Under the pieces are notes generated by a model. The model saw only the letters and a program-made list of their open reading frames with translations, was not told where the DNA came from and did not search any database. Positions 57,289 to 64,000 of a stretch of 64,000 nucleotides of DNA are shown piece after piece; position 1 is the first letter of the stretch; each line of letters begins with the position of its first letter. The stretch is from Hirsutella rhossiliensis (taxonomy: Eukaryota; Ascomycota; Sordariomycetes; Hypocreales; Ophiocordycipitaceae). The stretch is from NCBI RefSeq assembly GCF_020360975.1, contig NW_025408673.1, forward strand, positions 1,240,001 to 1,304,000, in the 5' to 3' direction. The position numbers were made by a program, and so were the translations under genes.

Positions 57289-60200
57289 TAAGGTATTCTT
57301 ATTGCTAACCTTGTTTTCTTATGTCTAGTATATATTCTGCTTCGTATTCTTAATCGTCGTCGACTTCGATTTTGTCCTATGGTTTAGCGTCTCGTGGTGC
57401 TGGTTCTAATAACGAGATATAAAATATTAGGTGTATCCGTATTATTATTAGTAGCGAAAGTTTATAGTTGATTTTTAAAATGGTTTTCTTAACCTTAAAC
57501 GGTCTAAGTTTCTTAAAATCTAATTTGTTGCTTGGTCGTTTTATTTTAATGTTTCGTTGTACGAGGTAGACTATGTCTCCCTCTCGAAAGATTAGTCCCT
57601 GTAATCTTTTCCGGTTATAGTGAGTAGACATTCGTTCTCTAACGAATTAAAGTTCTTATTGTATTTCTTTATGCAATTTTCGTAGCTAATCTGCTTATAG
57701 TATCGCTCGTTCCGCTTATAGTCCTTATCGAGTGACCTTAAATGCTTCTAGGTTGTATCCGTAATTGGCGTATGCTAGTAAGAGCTTGGTTGTTTCCGTG
57801 ACTAAGCTGTTATAAGCTAGTTGCGCCGTTAGTAGCTATTTAACCAAATCGTTTTATTCGTAGCTAATGTAGCATCGTAAATATTGTTTAAGCGTTTAGT
57901 TAAGTCGTTCCGTTTATCTATCTATTTATAGGTAATAAGCTATGCTAAGCTTAAGTTTCGTCCCTAATTGTGCTATAAGAGCTTGCTAAAACTTGGCTAT
58001 AAATGTGCTTCCTCTATTAGAGATAATCTCGTTCGGTAGTCCGTGATTGCCAACAATTGTTCGTAGGAATATATATACTAGCTCTTCTATATTGCTTGCT
58101 TCTTTATATAGTAAAAAATACCCGTACTTCGTTAGTCTATTAGTAATAACGAATATGCTATCGTACTTAATATTGGTTATAGGTTTTTTCGACGGTAGTA
58201 GCTTTATAATATAGTCGAAAGCTATCGAATCCTATGGTTTCTCTAGTACTAGTAGCGGTTGCAATTCTCCGTATAGTTTATATCGTTTAGCTTTACTTCG
58301 TGCGCAAAGTTCATATTCTTTAATGACTTGTCGTACTGCTTCCTTAAGCTATAGGAAGTTATATTATCGTCTAATCCGTTCTATTATTCTTCGGATTCCC
58401 TAATATCCATATATTGGATGTTCGTATATATCTTATATGACTTTATCTCGTAATTCTAGTAGTATCTAGATTTTGTTTTTATATATTGGAACTTCTAAAT
58501 GTCCTATATCGTATCCGTTCGGTGCTTCGTGTTCTTTTATCTATTTTAGGATCTTCTAGTAAGTCGAGTCGTCGGGTTGTACTTTAAATATTATGTTCAG
58601 CTATCGTTGCTAGTAGTTCCCGTTTTCGTTGATTTCTAGGAGCTATCCTTTCGCTATAGGTGCTCCTATATCGTAGTTACTTCGTCGACTAAGGGCATTA
58701 GCTCGACCGTTTTCTATTCCTTTTCTATAGATTATTTCGTAGTCGAATTCTAATAAGTATTCGGCCTATCGGATCTATCGTCCGTTTAACTATTGCGTCG
58801 TTGTAAAATATAAGATGTTCTTATAGTCTATGTAGACCTTAACTTTATATTTGCTTCTAAGAAGGTAGTATCGAAATTCCTTAAAAGCTTAAATAATTGC
58901 GAGGAATTCTTTGTCGTAGATAGGGTAATTAAGTTCTACGCTATATAGCTTCTTCGAGTAGAATGTAATTAGTCGTAGTCTTCCTTTATTGTCTTTTTAT
59001 CCGATTTATGCTCCTAGAGTAAAGTCTAATACATCGGTTTCGAGTTCGATTTATCGTTCTAGATCGAAGGTAGTTAAGACTAGTTCTTATATAATCGTAG
59101 TCTTAATATATTCGAAAGCTTCGTTAGCTTTATCGTCCTATATAAATTTTTTTTCCTTCTTCGTTAAGTCGTATAGTAGTGCTACAATCTTTCCGAAATC
59201 TTTAATAAATCGTCGGTAGTAATTTGCAAATCCTAGGAAACTTTATACGTCCTTAACGTTCTTTAGCGTTAGCTATTCTTTAACTAAGTTAATCTTATCT
59301 TATTATATTTATATCTCTCCTAGTAAGATCGTATATCCGAGGAAGTCTACTTCCTATATATAGAACTTGCTTTTCTCTAGTTTAACTAGTAACTTCGCAT
59401 TCTAAAGTGCGCGGAGTACCTTATAGACGTGTTCCTTATATTCTTCTAGGGTGTCCGAGAAGATTAGGATATTATCTAGGTATACTACTATAAAGATGTC
59501 TAAGTGTTCGCGTAGGATATTATTAATCATCCGTTAGAAGGTAGCTAGTGCATTCATAAGTCTAAATAGCATTACTAGATATTCGAATAGTCCGAATTTC
59601 GTTCTAAAGGCTGTTATCTATTCGCGTCCCTTTTTTATGCGTATTAAGTTATAGGCGCCTTTAAGGTCGAGGGCTATAAACTATTTTTTGCCGTATAGTC
59701 GATCTCGTAGTTCCGATATAAGCGGTAATAGTGTTCGGTCCTTTATTATAATATCGTTTAGGCGTCTATAGTCGATAACTAGTCGTAGCTTGCCGTTTTT
59801 CTTTAGAATAAATATAACTAGATAGCCTGCTTCGGATATTAATGTTCGTATATATCCTTTTCGTAGATTCTCGTCGAGGTAGTCGCGTAGCGTTTACAGT
59901 TGCTTTTCGTTTAGGTTATAGATTTTATAGAACGTCGGCGTTGTTCTGTCCTTAAGATAAATTTCGTGGTCCTATTAGCTATATTCGGGTAACCCTATCT
60001 CGAGTTCTTCTTTAAAGAGTTTATTGTATTTCCGGTATTCCTAGGGGATGTTCCTTATTCTATCTTATAGGCTTTGTTCTTTCTCTTAAGAGCTGGTTTC
60101 TCTTAACTCGAGCTCTTTATTAATTTATTTAAGGTCTTTCCTTAGAGTGGCAATAACTCTTCGGATCTTCGTATTATATCCTTTATTCTGTTTATATCGG

Positions 60201-63200
60201 ATGCTAGGTTATATAGCCGTGTTAGTTAGTACGTAGGTCTTATTAGTCGATTTTATTATATCCGCCGGTTCGGTTGCTATTTTCGTTTATATCGCTAAAG
60301 CCCGTAATAATTTACTTAAACGGTTATCCCTTTTATCCTATTTAGTAGCTAAATCATCGCAAAATTTTACTTTCTTCTAAATCTACTAGTCCTAGAAACT
60401 TACGTCCTTATTCTAACGTAGCTGGCTAGTTTTCTAGTTAATTAGTAGGTTGCTCTCCTATAGCTATAGAAGCCTTAATATAAGGTCGTGTTCTCTAATA
60501 TCTATAATATCGAAGTTAACTTATTCGTCGTGGCCCTAGATATTAATATCGAGGTGATTAATCTCTATATTAATAATTCCGTTGTTATAGTTAAAGGCCT
60601 CTCCTTCGATGTTCGTAAGTTTATATAGATCTATCTTATGTCTCTATATAAGTCGGTAACGATTGACGACTCTAGGTAAAACGTAATTGCCTATCGCGCC
60701 GTAGTCTAAAAGTATACGTGCGTGATATCCCGCGATTTATATATCTAATACTATTTGGTCGCTATGGCTTGCCGTTACTATGCATAGGGTCCTTAGATTT
60801 TGTTGTGTCGTGCCAGTCTATAGCCCTTTTATAGATAGCGTACCTCGTTTTTTGCCTAGTCCTTATTCGTTTTATTTAGGTATTCTTCTTCGATTTATTG
60901 TTAATATCGTTTCTTTATATTTTTATCGCGTGGTGTCGTGTCGGGGCTTAAGAGACTGATTTCTTATAGCTAATCGAAGATTTCTTATTTCTTAACGCTA
61001 TATTGTTTGCATTATACTGCTTCGTAGTTAATTGCGTACTATACTTCGCAATTCTATTCGTTTTCGTACTAAAGGTCGAGTTTTTATTTAGCGTCTTTCT
61101 GTTTTTTTGCGTAGTATTTCCGTGTTAATTCTTCCTTAGTCGAATGCGGCTTATAGCCTTCGTATGTATTGCTAATAATCTTTTAGTGCACCGTTATATC
61201 GTTTATGCTATGCTTATGCTTTTTCGTGTTTATAAACTCTATAGTTTAGGTATATATATTCGTTATAATCTTCTTTATCGCATTTAATTTATTGCGTAAG
61301 TCTTTAGAAGATTAATAGTTCGGATGCCTTAGAGCGAGTAGCGTTATGCTATTCTTCTATTTTAGCGTGTTTATAGATTTTATATGTCTCCGAAAGACAT
61401 CTCGTTAATAAACCGTAATCATCACGGCATTCGAGTAGCGTGCCGTAGTCGGGTTCTAATAATATAACTTGGTCGTTTAGGTAGCGTTAATCGATTTTCT
61501 AGTAGTCTAGTTCTATGCTTAGGTAGGGTTTCGAAAGTACTTGTCCTTCGAACCTAACCGGGAAGGCGTCGTATCGTGCCTTTATCTAGAAGTGTGTTAT
61601 ACAATCTAGGTAGACGTATAATATCTATGAAATATACTTATAGTGCTTATAAGTAAGTAGTATATGTAGATCGTCTCTAAATTCTCCTCGTAGTTGCTAT
61701 TCTCATTATAGAGCTATAAAGGTATCGACTACGGCGATAGCTATAGCGTAGTCTCCTCCGCGTAGTGCCGGTTAATATCGAATTAATATAGCTTATTGGT
61801 TTTCCGTGAGAATTTAAGGTGTTTATTAGGTTCTAATTTTAAGCATTTCTTCGAATTCTTCGAAGTATAGAGCGTGTTCTCTAATCGTGGCTTTTTCCCT
61901 TAGTAGCGAGGGTAGTAGTACGAGTTCGTTCTCGTCTTCCGTTTCTCCGGGTGTTTCTTATTCTTTAGAGCTTATATCGTCAACACTTCGTTGTTCCTCC
62001 TCGGGTTATTGTCTAAGTTTCGTGAGCATAAGGGCTACGTCCGTATCTTCTTTATTATATTATTTATAGACTGCCCGTCGTTGTTGTCGATTTTTATTTC
62101 GTATGTCTTCCTAGAATCGTTTGCCGTTCTTCTTAATCTAGTCTCGAGAGACTCCTTTAGGATAGGGGTGTTCTAGTTCTGCGAATTTGACTTATTTCTA
62201 TGTTTTTAGATCCCTTCGTTGCATCATTGCAAGGGTTTTCTTTAGTGGCTTTAGGAACTATCCGGTACCGTTCTTATCGCTTAGGTATACCGTATATTCG
62301 TCGTCGTAGCATATAGTCTAACTAAGGAGTTTATACTTTAGTTCCTATCTATTAGTAGCGTTTAGGTGTTTCTTACCTTCTAAGGCTAGTGCCTAGTGGG
62401 TTTTCTTCTCCTTACGAGGTTGTCTGTATTCTTTAGAGTAATGTCTAAGTTTCCCGTAGTTAAAACACTTTCCTTTGCTTTTCTATGTTGCATCTAGATC
62501 TATCCTGCCTAGGTTAGTTATATGGGCGTAGGCAATAGGAGTTTCGCGCTTCTTTTTATAGTTAGCGCGTCGGTTAAAGTTGTTCCTATAGGAAGGGTTC
62601 TAGTTTCCTCTTCCTTGTTTCTTTTCTTAGCGTCGCGCGTACTATCTATCGTCGATTCGTACTACTATAGCAATATAGTCCGAGAGGTTATTAGGTCGAT
62701 TTTCCTTATAGAGCTCGTCCTTAACTTCTTCTTTAAGCCCGTCGTAGAATCGTAATATAAGAGGTTCGTCGTCTTAATTAAGCTTTAAGGTAACTTAACG
62801 GAACTTCGTAGTATAATCCGATGCTAAGATCCTTTATTGGATTTCTCGAAGTTTTTGTTCGGCTTCTCGTTCCTCGTCGGTTATTCCGAATACCTTCGTA
62901 ATAGCTTCTTCGAATCCTTAGAAACTAGCAAAGACTTCGTCTATCTCGTTATCTCGTCGCGCTAGTTGGTTGTCGAGAAAATCCCTTATAATAGGTCTAA
63001 ACTAGGCGAGTGCCATTCTAGATAAACAATTTCCTACGTAGAGTACCTTTTCGACTAGGTCCGAGAGTTTGGTAGGGTAAAACCGGTGGTAGGCCTTAAG
63101 TTGGGTGAGAAAGTCTCGAAGCGTGCTATAAGTACCGTCGAATGGTCCTAGCTGTTTTGGTTTAACTGCTTCTCCGAGGTCCCTAACTTATCCGTTGCCT

Positions 63201-63313
63201 CCTCCGTTCCTAAGTAACTATACCTTATGTCGAAGGGTGATGATCTCGCGCATTATGTCCTAAGGCGACATGGTGGCTCTAGAGTTGGTTGATCTAGCTT
63301 GCTATGCAGGCAT
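57210..63313 (-). pseudogene. Gypsy C gag-pol
   Basis: The gag start ATG is at 63,313 (MPA, with RIP stops inside). Landmarks are a zinc knuckle near 62,445-62,490 (KCFNYGK), a spacer of about 1.7 kb, protease near 60,720 and RT with catalytic YLDN at 59,471-59,482. The integrase C-terminus is at 57,377-57,631 (MSTHYNRKRLQGLIFREGD), and the chromodomain is near 57,210-57,330. Several stretches are still open over 200-250 bases. It is a pseudogene because of stops and the altered catalytic box. Confidence 0.88.
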
Positions 63314-63374
63314 GTTGATAGTTGCGATATTGCTTAGAGTAACGCGGTATTGCACTAAATAAGAGCTTTTAACG

Positions 63375-63824
63375 TATAACGACCGGTGTTATTCCTAAGG
63401 GATAAACCTATCTAGGGGTTTATGTTAGCAGATATAATAGGGCGTGGTCTAAGCAATGATAAGTATATTACGTTGGTGATAAGTCGGAGGTCGTAGACCG
63501 TAGACTATAACTAGGTGATTAGAATTAGAGATAGAATCGTAATAAAGATCTATATTAAAAGCTAGAGAGCTATCTGTCTAAAGGAGTGAAAGTAGGTGGC
63601 TATATATACCCGTAGAGACTGTCCTTAGATTATAGGCCTGGCTATAATCCCTAACGTTGGATCGTATGGAGCGTAGTGATCCTGTTGATCCTGGATTACT
63701 TAGATCTCTGCGATCCCCTCGATCCTATATCCGTTGGATGGTCGTGCCGACTATTTATCTGTTAGACCGTGTCACGTGCTTGACGCGGTCGACCGTTAGC
63801 GGCCTAGTAGCCGTGGTCGTAACA
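63375..63824 (-). repeat. Gypsy C 5' LTR (right)
   Basis: 450 bp, the same length as the left LTR and close to it in sequence, with scattered C/T and G/A differences. The left end begins TATAACGACC. Confidence 0.93.
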
Positions 63825-64000
63825 GACCGCTATAAAGCTTCCTTACTAACGGATCTTAAGGTAGCTATAAAGGGCACTTATTAAAGGAAAGGCTTAAAAG
63901 GGACCTTAGTTATAGACCTTACTTTCTATAGCCCCTTTAAATAGCTAACCTAAGCTAACTTCCGCTTCCTAGAGGCTACGGGCTTAGATTATAGGCCTAT
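63825..64000 (+). pseudogene. LINE-2 APE endonuclease, resumed, cut by window end
   Basis: The endonuclease frame continues after the GACCG duplication (YKASLLT, then VAIKGTYQRKGLKG). Near 63,981 it reads GLDYRP, where the family has GSDHRP; Ser-to-Leu and His-to-Tyr are both RIP changes, so the catalytic His is lost. The rest lies outside the window. Confidence 0.8.

Larger units (their letters stand above)
55973..63824 (-). mobile_element. Gypsy copy C: complete chromovirus, TSD GACCG, least RIPed
   Basis: It is 7,852 bp with two 450-bp LTRs that start TGTAACGACC and end GGTCGTAACA. GACCG flanks both sides (55,968-55,972 and 63,825-63,829). It interrupts the LINE-2 endonuclease. It retains clearly more CpA and TpG than copy B and so appears to be the youngest or least attacked of the three copies. 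Its reading frames still carry stops. Confidence 0.96.
53611..64000 (+). mobile_element. LINE-2: Tad-like LINE holding gypsy C, runs off the window
   Basis: It is a plus-strand copy of LINE-1. Its 5' end is near 53,611, where homology to the LINE-1 5' end (36,804) starts. ORF1 is at 53,848-55,370, and the ORF2 endonuclease starts near 55,430. Gypsy C is inserted at 55,973, and the endonuclease resumes at 63,825 and reaches the window end. Its target duplication cannot be seen. Confidence 0.88.

Noticed and set aside
58989..59219. 76-codon plus-strand ORF in gypsy C
   Set aside because: Ser/Tyr-rich shadow of the RNase H coding region on the minus strand.

Overview
The window looks like a transposon-dense, gene-poor block of a filamentous ascomycete (Pezizomycotina) genome. 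Almost all of it carries the signature of repeat-induced point mutation (RIP): C-to-T changes at CpA on both strands. I find no CpA or TpG in the first 1,063 bases, and most stop codons in the old coding frames are former CAA, CAG or TGG codons. The repeat repertoire (chromodomain Ty3/gypsy elements, Ty1/copia, Tad-like LINEs, a Fot1/pogo element) and a highly reducing polyketide synthase fragment fit the same group. I see no intact gene, no tRNA or rRNA, and no CRISPR array. The species cannot be told from this sequence.

Layout, with element names used only here. 1-5,360: Gyp1 (+), a gypsy pol interrupted by a 430-bp repeat (LRX) and by a 559-bp insert. 5,560-8,910: Gyp2 (+), its integrase split by a 696-bp solo LTR. 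8,950-10,380: an unrecognised Ala-rich, GC-rich stretch. 10,385-12,059: LINE-3 (+), 5'-truncated, ending in an A-tail inside a polyketide synthase AT domain. 12,061-15,428: the only island of ordinary base composition, holding a broken PKS fragment (+) that abuts a broken gene of an unrecognised fungal family (-). 15,435-17,924: Gyp3 (+), gag to the start of RT. 17,925-38,809: a copia element (+) that contains a solo LTR (-) and a full-length LINE-1 (-), which itself contains gypsy copy A (+). 38,810-53,610: Gyp4 (-), split by a Fot1-like transposon (40,355-42,207) and by a non-autonomous element bounded by LRX repeats (42,391-52,814), which holds gypsy copy B (-). 53,610-64,000: LINE-2 (+), whose endonuclease is split by gypsy copy C (-) and which runs off the window.

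Many insertions can be ordered because their target-site duplications and the interrupted reading frames are still readable. RIP depth varies: several insertions and patches are much less mutated than their hosts, so they are probably younger or escaped RIP.

The most interesting system is in gypsy copies A, B and C. Downstream of pol, on the opposite strand, each carries a conserved gene with its own TATA box 73 bp before the start codon. It encodes a Zn2Cys6-like cysteine cluster followed by a probable intron and a Gln/Glu/Arg-rich coiled-coil segment. It persists between copies that otherwise differ a good deal, so it may be a cargo or self-regulatory gene of this retrotransposon family.
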